Of a stretch of 64,000 nucleotides of DNA, positions 17,762 through 26,091 are shown piece after piece; positions within the stretch are counted from its first letter, which is position 1; each line of letters begins with the position of its first letter. Both the position numbers and the translations under genes were made by a program. The stretch comes from Burkholderia anthina (lineage in GTDB: Bacteria > Pseudomonadota > Gammaproteobacteria > Burkholderiales > Burkholderiaceae): positions 3,472,001 to 3,536,000 of the forward strand of contig NZ_CM003768.1 in NCBI RefSeq assembly GCF_001547525.1, in the 5' to 3' direction. Below the pieces are notes generated by a model, which saw only the letters and a list, made by a program, of their open reading frames with translations, was not told the origin of the DNA and searched no databases.

Positions 17762-17807
17762 GCATGACTCGCGCCGGTTGACATTACCGGCATTCCGCCA
17801 TGCGGGC

Positions 17808-17825
17808 GTGACTGTGCCGTGACAG
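17808..17825 (-). promoter_or_regulatory. Candidate Pho box upstream of the phosphoesterase operon
   Basis: Read on the minus strand the site is CTGTCAC-GGCA-CAGTCAC: two 7-mers with a 4-bp gap, as in the PhoB consensus (CTGTCAT repeats every 11 bp). It ends 47 bp before the ATG. A possible -10 (TAATGT, 17786-17781) is 21 bp downstream, further than usual. The same bases also form an inverted repeat (GTGACTG...CAGTCAC, 17808-17829), so another regulator is possible. Confidence 0.5.
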
Positions 17826-17986
17826 TCACGAGACGTTCTTATTACGACCGTCGAAGGGTGTTTAGCCGTGAATGAACGGACGTTGCGTAATCTGCCGCAC
17901 TGAACGGCTGACGCTTGTCCGGTCAGGCCAGCCCGGCTGGATGAAGCGGCGCCGGACGAACGGCTTCGTCTGCCGAATGCGGCGCG

Positions 17987-18493
17987 TCAGCGCGGCAGGG
18001 CGACGACGCGTGTGCGGGCGATGCGGTCGTGCGGGAACTGGCGGCCAGCGTGCAGCCGCGCGGCGCCGGCCCACACGACGATCCACGCGGCGGTGAGCGC
18101 GAGCGTGACGGGTACCGACAGGCCGAGGAGCGGGTGCAGCGCGAGCGGCGGCAGGAACCACAGCCAGCCGAGCACGTAGCGGACGAGCGCGTGGCCGGCG
18201 CTCAGGGGCCGGCCGCTCGACGATTCGAGCCGCAGCCGCCAGGTTTTCATCGGCAGCGTCTGGCCGCCGTGCGTCCAGAACCACACGAAATACGCGCCGA
18301 CGACGAGCGCGATCCACGCGGCAAGCAGGTTGTGATGGACGAGGCCGTTGCGTTGCTGCGTCGCGAGGCTGAACGCGAGCCCGGCGAAGAATACGACGCC
18401 GAACAGCAGCACGCCTTCGTAGAGCAGCGCGGCGAGGCGCCGCCGTACGGACGGCGCGGCGGCCGGGGGCTCGGGCGCGCGGACCTTCGCCAC
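17987..18493 (-). CDS. RDD family membrane protein
   Basis: A 168-aa membrane protein of the RDD family. Its N-terminal part has the RRRLAALLYEGVLLFGVVF helix (the R..A...D-like motif region), a second helix LLAAWIALVVGAYFVWFWTHGGQTLPMKTWRLRL with the conserved GQTLPMK turn, and further helices towards the C-terminus. RDD proteins are thought to be small transporters or chaperone-like membrane proteins, and their function here is unknown. It lies 6 bp after the DUF3106 gene, the last gene of the sigma-factor operon. Confidence 0.85.
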   Translation of the reverse strand: MAKVRAPEPPAAAPSVRRRLAALLYEGVLLFGVVFFAGLAFSLATQQRNGLVHHNLLAAWIALVVGAYFVWFWTHGGQTLPMKTWRLRLESSSGRPLSAGHALVRYVLGWLWFLPPLALHPLLGLSVPVTLALTAAWIVVWAGAARLHAGRQFPHDRIARTRVVALPR

Positions 18494-18499
18494 GGCCGC

Positions 18500-19261
18500 T
18501 CAGGAGCCCTTGAACAGCGACGGCGCGTCGGCCGGCGACACGGGCGCCACGGCAGGCGGTGCGGATGCGGCGCCGGCCGTCGACGATGCAGGCGCCGGCA
18601 GCGCGGCCGCGCTGGCCGAGGCGGGCGCCGGGGCGGCGGCCGCGCCGCTGGCCGGATGTTCGTGCGCATTGACGAGGCGGCGGACGTCGCGGTCGGCGAC
18701 GGTCGGCGGCGCGCTGACGACGCTCGGCCGGCGGCGGCGCTCGGCGGCGGCCAGCCGTTGCTTCTGCTCCTCGGGGAGCTGCTGGTAGGCCTTCCACGCG
18801 CGCTCGCGCGCCTGCGCCGACAACTCCTTCGCGCTCTGGTAGTTCTCGCGCGCGACGCGGCGTTGCTCGGGCGTCATCTTCGCCCATTCGGTCATCCGTT
18901 CCTGCAGGCGCTTCTGGTCATCCGGCGACAACTTCGCGAAACGGGATGCGATCTTCAGCCATTTTCGTTTGCGGGCGTCGCTGAAGCCGTCCCACTGGTC
19001 GGCGAAGGGGGCGAGGGCCGCGTGCTGGGCGGGCGTGAGGCGCGCCCACGACAGCGGGCCGGCGGCGGCCGGCAGCGGCAGGGGCAGCGGGGGGAGGTCG
19101 GTGGTCAGCCCGGTCGCGGCCGACGCCGGCGCGGCGGGGCTGGTGGTCGCGACGGGCGCCGTCGCCGGGGCCGGGTGGAATCGGGGATACGTGGCGACGT
19201 AGGAAACGGCGATCGCGATCACGCATCCGAAAAATACGGCCAGGCCGCGCTTCTGACTCAC
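18500..19261 (-). CDS. DUF3106 domain protein, membrane-anchored and probably periplasmic
   Basis: A 253-aa protein with an N-terminal membrane anchor (GLAVFFGCVIAIAVSYVATY), an Ala/Pro/Thr-rich linker, a helical DUF3106 core (about 80-165) and a low-complexity Ala/Pro/Ser-rich tail. The core repeats the style LTPAQHAALAPFADQW, LSPDDQKRLQERM, MTPEQRRVARENY and LPEEQKQRL, resembling Spy/CpxP-like LTxxQ repeats. I use a GTG start at 19261 because GAGGGG lies nine bases upstream and no ATG precedes the anchor. The function is unknown. A role in envelope sensing with the sigma factor operon is inference. Confidence 0.75.
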   Translation of the reverse strand: MSQKRGLAVFFGCVIAIAVSYVATYPRFHPAPATAPVATTSPAAPASAATGLTTDLPPLPLPLPAAAGPLSWARLTPAQHAALAPFADQWDGFSDARKRKWLKIASRFAKLSPDDQKRLQERMTEWAKMTPEQRRVARENYQSAKELSAQARERAWKAYQQLPEEQKQRLAAAERRRRPSVVSAPPTVADRDVRRLVNAHEHPASGAAAAPAPASASAAALPAPASSTAGAASAPPAVAPVSPADAPSLFKGS

Positions 19262-19287
19262 CCGTGCGATCCCCTCGTTATTGTCTG

Positions 19288-19722
19288 TCAGTGAGCGCGC
19301 GACAGATACGCGTTGAACCCGTGGTCGAGATACGCGTTGAGCGGCAGGTCGTCGCTGAGCATCGCCGCGTCGATGTCGGCGAGCTCGGCGGTGCGCTGCA
19401 TGTCTTCCCAGTACGCGATGCCGACGAGCCCCGCGAGCAGCAGCGCGAGCGGCCATGCGCGCAGCAGGCGACGGGCGAGCGACGCGGACGGGCGGCCGGC
19501 CGGCGGGCGGTTCGCGGGCGTCGAGCCGTAGGCGCCGGCCGCGCCGGCGAAGGCCGGCACGAACACCGGCGCGCTCGCGGCTTCGGGCTTCTTGCGCGCG
19601 AGCGCCGCCCGGCGGACGACGGCCAGCCGATCGGTGGTCGCGGCAGGCAGCGCGGCCGCGCGCTCGTCCAGCGCGCGGCGCACCTTCAGCGCGAATTCGT
19701 GTTCTCGGTTTGCGGAGCTCAT
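19288..19722 (-). CDS. DUF3619 one-pass membrane protein, possible anti-sigma factor
   Basis: A 144-aa protein with a soluble N-terminal half (HEFALKVRRALDERAAALPAATTDRL), one membrane helix (AWPLALLLAGLVGIAYW, about residues 90-106) and a short outer part (DIDAAMLSDDLPLNAYLDHG). It matches DUF3619, a beta-proteobacterial family of unknown function. Its start overlaps the sigma factor stop by 4 bp (ATGA). A cytoplasmic segment plus single helix encoded directly after an ECF-like sigma gene is the usual layout of a membrane anti-sigma factor, although no ZAS zinc motif (HxxxCxxC) is present. Confidence 0.82.
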   Translation of the reverse strand: MSSANREHEFALKVRRALDERAAALPAATTDRLAVVRRAALARKKPEAASAPVFVPAFAGAAGAYGSTPANRPPAGRPSASLARRLLRAWPLALLLAGLVGIAYWEDMQRTAELADIDAAMLSDDLPLNAYLDHGFNAYLSRAH

Positions 19723-20282
19723 AGCGTGATTCCTTTGGCCTTGAGCGCTTGCGCCAGCGTGTGAGTGGCCCGCGAGCAGTGCGTCTTGACGCTGCCCTCG
19801 GAGCACCCCATTGCGGCGGCAGTCTCGGCGACATCCATATCTTCCCAATAACGCATCAGGAACGCTTCCCGTTGACGCGCCGGAAGCTTCTGGATTTCTT
19901 CGTCGATCAGGGCCAGAACCTGCTCTCGTTCGAGGCGGTGCTCGCTGCTCTCGACGCCCGCGTTGTCGTCCGCGGATTCGAGCGTTTCGAGCGGGTCGAA
20001 GTCTTCGTCGTCGGTGCTGTTCAGCGACGAGAACAGCGTGACCCACGTGTTGCGGACCTTCTGCCGCCGGAACCAGTCGTGGATCGCGTTCTGCAGGATC
20101 CGCTGAAAGAGCAGCGGCAGCTCGGCCGACGGCCGGTCGCCGTACTTTTCCGCGAGCTTGATCATCGCGTCCTGCACGATGTCGAGCGATGCATCGTCGT
20201 CACGCACGGCGTACGCGGCCTGCTTGAACGCGCGCCTTTCGACGCCCGCCAGAAAGTCGGCGAGTTCCTTGTCTGATGCCAT
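19719..20282 (-). CDS. RNA polymerase sigma factor, ECF-like
   Basis: A 187-aa sigma-70 family protein. Region 2 lies in the first part (RAFKQAAYAVRDDDASLDIVQDAM and QNAIHDWFRRQKVR, positions roughly 15-80). An acidic linker follows (STDDEDFDPLETLESADD). Region 4 is LPARQREAFLMRYWEDM through GCSEGSVKTHCSRATHTL, about 133-180, a clear helix-turn-helix. There is no region 1.1 or 3, so it is ECF-like. The ATG at 20282 gives MASDKELADFLAGVE, the usual N-terminus. It is the first gene of a four-gene minus-strand operon (sigma, DUF3619, DUF3106, RDD). Confidence 0.9.
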   Translation of the reverse strand: MASDKELADFLAGVERRAFKQAAYAVRDDDASLDIVQDAMIKLAEKYGDRPSAELPLLFQRILQNAIHDWFRRQKVRNTWVTLFSSLNSTDDEDFDPLETLESADDNAGVESSEHRLEREQVLALIDEEIQKLPARQREAFLMRYWEDMDVAETAAAMGCSEGSVKTHCSRATHTLAQALKAKGITL

Positions 20283-20637
20283 TCCGTGAAGGTATGCGCT
20301 GCGGCCCGCTGCGTGGTGAAAAAGGTCGAAAAATTTCGTAAAACCCGCGGATGCTATCAAATTTTCATGCGGCTTGGCACCGGATCGGGCGCCGCACGTT
20401 GCGCGCGAACCGCGCCGGCCGGGCGCCGGGCGGCGCGCATGATGCGCTGCGGGATATTTTTCTTGACGAGCCAATCACGACCCGCTATCGTCAGCGATTC
20501 GCAACATGAAGTGATGGTCTCATTTGAGGCTGGCCCAAGAAGCCCGCCCTTCAAACTGGACGCGCCGCTTGAACCCGAGCCACAAGCCCGGCAGAGAGCA
20601 CCCGATCAATTTTTTGCCGAAAATTCGAAAGGTCGAA
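20283..20637. other. Intergenic region between the sigma-factor operon and ilvB
   Basis: This is a 355-bp divergent spacer. It holds the ilvB promoter candidate at 20463-20491, an AT-rich patch at 20315-20370 where the minus-strand sigma operon promoter should lie, and a roughly 140-nt ilvB leader. I looked for a leucine/valine/isoleucine-rich leader peptide in this leader and found none. Confidence 0.6.
20463..20491 (+). promoter_or_regulatory. Sigma-70 promoter candidate for ilvBNC
   Basis: TTGACG, a 17-bp spacer and TATCGT. The start point would be near 20498, giving a leader of about 140 nt before ilvB. Confidence 0.6.
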
Positions 20638-22401
20638 ATGAACATGCCCAGCGCGGAATTCTCCACGTCGGAACCCCTTTCCCCTCCCGATAGCGACTCC
20701 ATCGGCGGCACCGTGCTCATGAAGGCACTGGCCGACGAAAACGTCGAATTCATCTGGGGCTACCCCGGCGGCTCGGTTCTCTATATCTACGACGAGCTGT
20801 ACAAGCAGGACAAGATTCAGCACGTGCTGGTGCGCCATGAACAGGCGGCCGTGCACGCAGCCGATGCGTATGCGCGCTCCACCGGCAATGTCGGCGTCTG
20901 TCTCGTGACGTCGGGCCCCGGTGTCACCAACGCGGTGACCGGCATCGCGACGGCCTACATGGATTCGATCCCGATGGTCGTGATCAGCGGCCAGGTGCCG
21001 ACGGCCGCGATCGGCCAGGATGCCTTCCAGGAATGCGACACCGTGGGCATCACGCGTCCGTGCGTGAAGCACAACTTCCTCGTGAAGGACGTGCGCGACC
21101 TCGCGGAAACCGTCAAGAAGGCGTTCTATATCGCCCGCACCGGCCGTCCGGGCCCCGTGCTGATCGACATCCCGAAGGACATCTCGAAGACGCCGTGCCA
21201 GTACGAGCCGATCAAGAGTGTGTCGCTGCGTTCGTACAACCCCGTCACGAAGGGCCATTCGGGCCAGATCCGCAAGGCCGTGTCGCTGCTGCTGTCGGCC
21301 AAGCGTCCGTACATCTACACGGGTGGCGGCATCATCCTCGCCGACGCGTCGCGTGAGCTGAACCAGTTCGCGGACCTGCTCGGCTACCCGGTCACGAACA
21401 CGCTGATGGGCCTCGGCGGCTATCGCGCGTCGGACAGGAAATTCCTCGGCATGCTCGGCATGCACGGCACCTACGAAGCGAACATGGCGATGCAGCACTG
21501 CGACGTGCTGATCGCGATCGGCGCCCGCTTCGACGACCGCGTGATCGGCGACCCGGCGCACTTCGCGTCGCGCCCGCGCAAGATCATTCACATCGACATC
21601 GACCCGTCGTCGATCTCGAAGCGCGTGAAGGTCGACATCCCGATCGTCGGCGACGTGAAGGAAGTGCTGAAGGAACTGATCGAGCAACTGCAGACGGCCG
21701 AGCACGGCCCCGACACCGAGGCGCTCGCGCAATGGTGGAAGGACATCGAGGGCTGGCGCGCGAAGGACTGCCTGAAGTACGACCGCGAAAGCGAGATCAT
21801 CAAGCCGCAGTACGTGGTCGAGAAGGCGTGGGAGCTGACGGACGGCAATGCGTTCGTGTGCTCGGACGTCGGCCAGCACCAGATGTGGGCCGCGCAGTTC
21901 TACCGTTTCAACAAGCCGCGTCGCTGGATCAACTCCGGCGGCCTCGGCACGATGGGCTTCGGCCTGCCGGCGGCGATGGGCGTGAAGATGGCCCATCCGG
22001 ACGACGACGTGCTGTGCATCACGGGCGAAGGCTCGATCCAGATGTGCATCCAGGAACTGTCGACCTGCCTGCAGTACGACACGCCCGTGAAGATCATTTC
22101 GCTGAACAACCGCTATCTCGGCATGGTCCGCCAGTGGCAGCAGATCGAATACAGCAAGCGCTATTCGCATTCGTACATGGATGCGCTGCCCGATTTCGTG
22201 AAGCTCGCCGAAGCGTACGGCCACGTCGGCATGCGGATCGAAAAGACTTCGGATGTGGAGCCGGCGCTGAAGGAAGCGCTGCGCCTGAAGGACCGCACCG
22301 TGTTTCTCGACTTCCAGACCGATCCGACCGAAAACGTCTGGCCGATGGTACAGGCCGGCAAGGGCATCACCGAGATGCTGCTCGGATCGGAAGATCTGTA
22401 A
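20638..22401 (+). CDS. ilvB: Acetolactate synthase large subunit
   Basis: This is the 587-aa catalytic subunit of acetohydroxyacid synthase, which condenses two pyruvates (or pyruvate and 2-oxobutyrate) in valine, leucine and isoleucine synthesis. The catalytic glutamate is near residue 68 (VRHEQAAVHAADAYAR). The TPP/Mg motif runs from GEGSIQ (463) to NNRYLG (490). The C-terminus FQTDPTENVWPMVQAGKG is family-typical. The ATG at 20638 was picked because the frame above it is a poor match to the family; a second ATG lies two codons later. ilvN and ilvC follow, forming the usual ilvBNC operon. Confidence 0.97.
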   Translation: MNMPSAEFSTSEPLSPPDSDSIGGTVLMKALADENVEFIWGYPGGSVLYIYDELYKQDKIQHVLVRHEQAAVHAADAYARSTGNVGVCLVTSGPGVTNAVTGIATAYMDSIPMVVISGQVPTAAIGQDAFQECDTVGITRPCVKHNFLVKDVRDLAETVKKAFYIARTGRPGPVLIDIPKDISKTPCQYEPIKSVSLRSYNPVTKGHSGQIRKAVSLLLSAKRPYIYTGGGIILADASRELNQFADLLGYPVTNTLMGLGGYRASDRKFLGMLGMHGTYEANMAMQHCDVLIAIGARFDDRVIGDPAHFASRPRKIIHIDIDPSSISKRVKVDIPIVGDVKEVLKELIEQLQTAEHGPDTEALAQWWKDIEGWRAKDCLKYDRESEIIKPQYVVEKAWELTDGNAFVCSDVGQHQMWAAQFYRFNKPRRWINSGGLGTMGFGLPAAMGVKMAHPDDDVLCITGEGSIQMCIQELSTCLQYDTPVKIISLNNRYLGMVRQWQQIEYSKRYSHSYMDALPDFVKLAEAYGHVGMRIEKTSDVEPALKEALRLKDRTVFLDFQTDPTENVWPMVQAGKGITEMLLGSEDL

Positions 22402-22512
22402 CGGCGCGACGCGCGCTCAGGCCCGATGCGGCCGCCTTCACGAAGGGCGGTGCGGCACGCGGCGGCGCGCGGCGCGAGTGAATCGACACGGCACATTCTG
22501 GAAGAAGCGAAC

Positions 22513-23004
22513 ATGAGACACATCATTTCCGTCCTGCTGGAGAACGAACCGGGCGCGCTGTCGCGCGTGGTCGGCCTGTTTTCCGCACGCGGCTACAACA
22601 TTGAAACCTTGACGGTGGCGCCGACCGAAGACCAATCGCTGTCGCGGCTCACCATCGTTTCCATCGGCTCCGACGACGTGATCGAACAGATCACGAAGCA
22701 TCTGAACCGCCTGATCGAGGTGGTGAAAGTGGTGGACCTGACCGACGGTGCACACATCGAACGCGAGCTGATGCTGATCAAGGTACGTGCAGTGGGCAAG
22801 GAGCGCGAAGAAATGAAGCGGATGTCGGATATTTTCCGCGGCCGCATCATCGACGTGACCGAGAAGACCTACACGATCGAATTGACGGGCGCGAGCGACA
22901 AGCTCGACGCATTCATCCAGGGGCTGGACGCGGGCGCGATCCTCGAGACCGTGCGCACCGGCAGCTCAGGCATCGGGCGCGGCGAGCGCATCCTGAAGGT
23001 GTGA
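22513..23004 (+). CDS. ilvN: Acetolactate synthase small (regulatory) subunit
   Basis: This is the 163-aa regulatory subunit that activates the large subunit and confers valine feedback inhibition. The N-terminal ACT domain begins MRHIISVLLENEPGALSRVV with the conserved GLFSARGYNIETLTVAPT segment. The C-terminal half (IKVRAVGKEREEMKRMSDIF) is the ALS_ss_C domain. Length and motifs are those of the IlvH/IlvN type. It lies 111 bp after ilvB; the spacer shows no clear terminator, so co-transcription is expected. Confidence 0.96.
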   Translation: MRHIISVLLENEPGALSRVVGLFSARGYNIETLTVAPTEDQSLSRLTIVSIGSDDVIEQITKHLNRLIEVVKVVDLTDGAHIERELMLIKVRAVGKEREEMKRMSDIFRGRIIDVTEKTYTIELTGASDKLDAFIQGLDAGAILETVRTGSSGIGRGERILKV

Positions 23005-23074
23005 TGCCGACGCCGGGTGCGCCGTCATGTCCCGGCCCGCAGTACTCCATCCGAACGAATTGTTGAATTTTTGA

Positions 23075-24109
<1,035 letters not shown>

Positions 24110-24153
24110 GCGCGCCGTGCCGTTCCGGCCCTTCGAATGGAGGGTCGGCATCA

Positions 24154-24193
24154 AAAAGCCGTCCGAAGGCAGCAGTGCCCCGGGCGGCTTTTG
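24154..24193 (+). terminator. Intrinsic terminator after ilvC
   Basis: A 12-bp stem (24154-24165 with 24181-24192, one G-U pair) ends in TTTT. It separates ilvBNC from psd. Confidence 0.8.
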
Positions 24194-24236
24194 CTATGCT
24201 ACGTGCTTTGCAATTCACCGAACACAGAACGAATCC

Positions 24237-24881
24237 ATGAACTATCCTCATCCGATCATCGCGCGCGAAGGCTGGCCGTTCATCGCGATTGCAGCCGTCA
24301 TCGCGCTGTTGATCCATGCCGTCGGGGGCTTCGGCTTCGCGTGGCCGTTCTGGCTGCTGCTCGTCTTCGTCGTCCAGTTCTTCCGCGATCCGCAGCGCCC
24401 GATCCCGGCGCAGCCGAACGCGGTGCTGTGTCCGGCGGACGGCCGCATCGTCGCGGTCGAGACCGCGCAGGATCCGTACGCGAACCGCGAAGCGCTGAAG
24501 ATCAGCGTGTTCATGAATGTCTTCAATGTTCATTCGCAGCGTTCGCCGGTCGATGGCGCGATCAGCAAGGTCGAGTACTTCCCGGGCGCGTTCCTGAACG
24601 CGGCGATCGACAAGGCGTCGACCGAGAACGAGCGCAATGCGGTCGTGATCCAGACGGCGAGCGGCAAGACGGTCACCTCGGTGCAGATCGCCGGCCTGAT
24701 CGCCCGCCGGATTCTCTGCTACGTCCGTGCCGGCGAGCCGCTGTCGCGCGGCCAGCGCTACGGGTTCATCCGCTTCGGTTCGCGCGTCGACGTGTACCTG
24801 CCGCTCGGCAGCCGCGCGAAGGTGTCGATCGGCGAGAAGGTCTACGCGTCGTCGACGATCCTCGCCGAGCTCGAACAGTAA
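24237..24881 (+). CDS. psd: Phosphatidylserine decarboxylase proenzyme
   Basis: A 214-aa short-type phosphatidylserine decarboxylase, which makes phosphatidylethanolamine at the inner membrane. An N-terminal helix pair ([39 protein letters not shown]) is followed by the catalytic domain with the CPADGRIV motif and [17 protein letters not shown]. The self-cleavage site that generates the pyruvoyl group is Gly181-Ser182 in FGSRVDV. The ATG at 24237 begins the membrane helix; the longer upstream reading crosses the ilvC terminator. pssA follows after 15 bp, so substrate production and decarboxylation are encoded together. Confidence 0.96.
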   Translation: MNYPHPIIAREGWPFIAIAAVIALLIHAVGGFGFAWPFWLLLVFVVQFFRDPQRPIPAQPNAVLCPADGRIVAVETAQDPYANREALKISVFMNVFNVHSQRSPVDGAISKVEYFPGAFLNAAIDKASTENERNAVVIQTASGKTVTSVQIAGLIARRILCYVRAGEPLSRGQRYGFIRFGSRVDVYLPLGSRAKVSIGEKVYASSTILAELEQ

Positions 24882-24896
24882 CCGGCGGGGCGCACG

Positions 24897-25769
24897 ATGG
24901 CCGCATTCAAACCGCGTCGGCCGCGCAACGGCGCCGGCCAGACGCCACGCCCGTTCCGCCGCAACAAGGTGATGGCGCCGGATTCGGCGCCCATCGAGAG
25001 CCGCCGCGCCGCGCGCCAGCGGTTCCTGAAGACGCGCGGCATCTACCTGCTGCCGAATGCATTCACGACCGCCGCGCTGTTCTGCGGCTTCTTCGCGGTC
25101 GTGCAGGCAATGAACGTGCGCTTCGAGATCGCCGCGATCGCGATTTTCGTCGCGATGGTGCTCGACGGGATGGACGGGCGCGTCGCGCGCATGACGCATA
25201 CGCAGAGCGCGTTCGGCGAGCAGTTCGACAGCCTGTCGGACATGGTGTCGTTCGGCGTCGCGCCCGCGCTCGTGATGTACGAGTGGGTGCTGAAGGATCT
25301 CGGCCGATGGGGCTGGCTCGCCGCGTTCGTCTATTGCTCGGGCGCCGCGCTGCGCCTTGCGCGCTTCAACACGAACATCGGCGTGGTCGACAAGCGCTTC
25401 TTCCAGGGGCTGCCGAGCCCGGCCGCGGCCGCGCTGATCGCGGGGTTCGTGTGGCTCGCGACAGACAACCGCGTGCCGATGAAGCTCGGCTGGCTGCCGT
25501 GGGTCGCGTTCGTGCTGACGATCTACGCGGGCGTGACGATGGTGTCGAACGCGCCGTTCTACAGCGGCAAGGCGCTCGACGTGCGCCATCGCGTGCCGTT
25601 CGCGGCGATCCTGCTGGTCGTCGTCGCGTTCGTGCTCGTGTCGTCCGATCCGCCGCTGATGCTGTTCTGCCTGTTCGTGCTGTACGGGCTGTCCGGCTAC
25701 GTGTTCTGGGCCTACATGGCCGTGCGCGGGCGGGCGAACCCGGCGCGCTCATCGCAGCGCGAGCACTGA
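24897..25769 (+). CDS. pssA: CDP-diacylglycerol--serine O-phosphatidyltransferase
   Basis: A 290-aa membrane enzyme that makes phosphatidylserine from CDP-diacylglycerol and serine. After a basic N-terminal stretch (about 40 residues, KPRRPRNGAGQTPRPFRRNK) come several helices and the CDP-alcohol phosphotransferase motif DGMDGRVARMTHTQSAFGEQ-FDSLSDMVSFG, which fits D-G-x2-A-R-x8-G-x3-D-x3-D. It is of the Bacillus/PssA-II type, not the E. coli cytosolic type. It is in an operon with psd, followed by a terminator and the leuA leader. Confidence 0.95.
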   Translation: MAAFKPRRPRNGAGQTPRPFRRNKVMAPDSAPIESRRAARQRFLKTRGIYLLPNAFTTAALFCGFFAVVQAMNVRFEIAAIAIFVAMVLDGMDGRVARMTHTQSAFGEQFDSLSDMVSFGVAPALVMYEWVLKDLGRWGWLAAFVYCSGAALRLARFNTNIGVVDKRFFQGLPSPAAAALIAGFVWLATDNRVPMKLGWLPWVAFVLTIYAGVTMVSNAPFYSGKALDVRHRVPFAAILLVVVAFVLVSSDPPLMLFCLFVLYGLSGYVFWAYMAVRGRANPARSSQREH

Positions 25770-25791
25770 CGCCGACACGCGATCTGCCCGG

Positions 25792-25819
25792 AAACGGCGG
25801 CCTCGGGGGCCGCCGTTTT
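25792..25819 (+). terminator. Intrinsic terminator after pssA
   Basis: A stem of about 11 bp (25792-25802 with 25808-25818), a TCGGG loop and a short T-run. It isolates psd-pssA from the leuA promoter that follows about 50 bp later. Confidence 0.8.
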
Positions 25820-25871
25820 CATTTGCCCCTTTTTTTCGGGCCGGCCGCGCCGATTCCCGGGTGCCGTCCGA

Positions 25872-25900
25872 TTGCGCGGTCAACGGAATGTCGCTATAGT
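25872..25900 (+). promoter_or_regulatory. Sigma-70 promoter of leuA
   Basis: TTGCGC, a 17-bp spacer and TATAGT. The expected start (about 25906-25908) coincides with the ATG of the leucine-rich leader peptide. Confidence 0.75.
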
Positions 25901-25907
25901 CTTTGGC

Positions 25908-25988
25908 ATGACTGTATTTCCCCGCCTCTCCCTCCTTCTAGCCGGTGCGCCGCTACGCGCGCTAGCTTCGGCGCGCCTGCCGCGCTGA
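25908..25988 (+). CDS. Putative leucine-rich leuA leader peptide
   Basis: A 26-codon open frame, MTVFPRLSLLLAGAPLRALA then SARLPR-stop, lies between the leuA promoter and leuA. Seven of 26 residues are leucine, including a run of three, and three of them use CTA, a codon that is very rare in this GC-rich genome. Such composition is the hallmark of leader peptides in transcription attenuators, where ribosome stalling on scarce Leu-tRNA lets transcription continue. The ATG lies at or within about two bases of the predicted transcript start, so it would be read from an almost leaderless mRNA. No Shine-Dalgarno is seen. Confidence 0.7.
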   Translation: MTVFPRLSLLLAGAPLRALASARLPR

Positions 25989-26023
25989 CCGTTCTCGCCC
26001 TCCGTCAAGCCTCGTCTGTTGTT

Positions 26024-26060
26024 GAGCGTCGCCAGCGGTGGCGCGATCTCGTTACGTTTG
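26024..26060 (+). promoter_or_regulatory. Candidate attenuator hairpin before leuA
   Basis: A stem of about ten pairs with small bulges (arms 26024-26034 and 26039-26050, GCGG loop) lies 36 bp after the leader stop and is followed by the moderately T-rich GTTACGTTTG. An alternative hairpin can form inside the leader (25957-25962 with 25971-25976). It is less U-rich than classic attenuators. Confidence 0.45.
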
Positions 26061-26091
26061 ACTTCCGTATAAAAGAGCCCTGGAGCCCCCC

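Noticed and set aside
20498-20637. Leader peptide and attenuator before ilvB
   Set aside because: The leader has no short frame rich in Val, Leu or Ile and no clear alternative hairpins, unlike the leuA leader.
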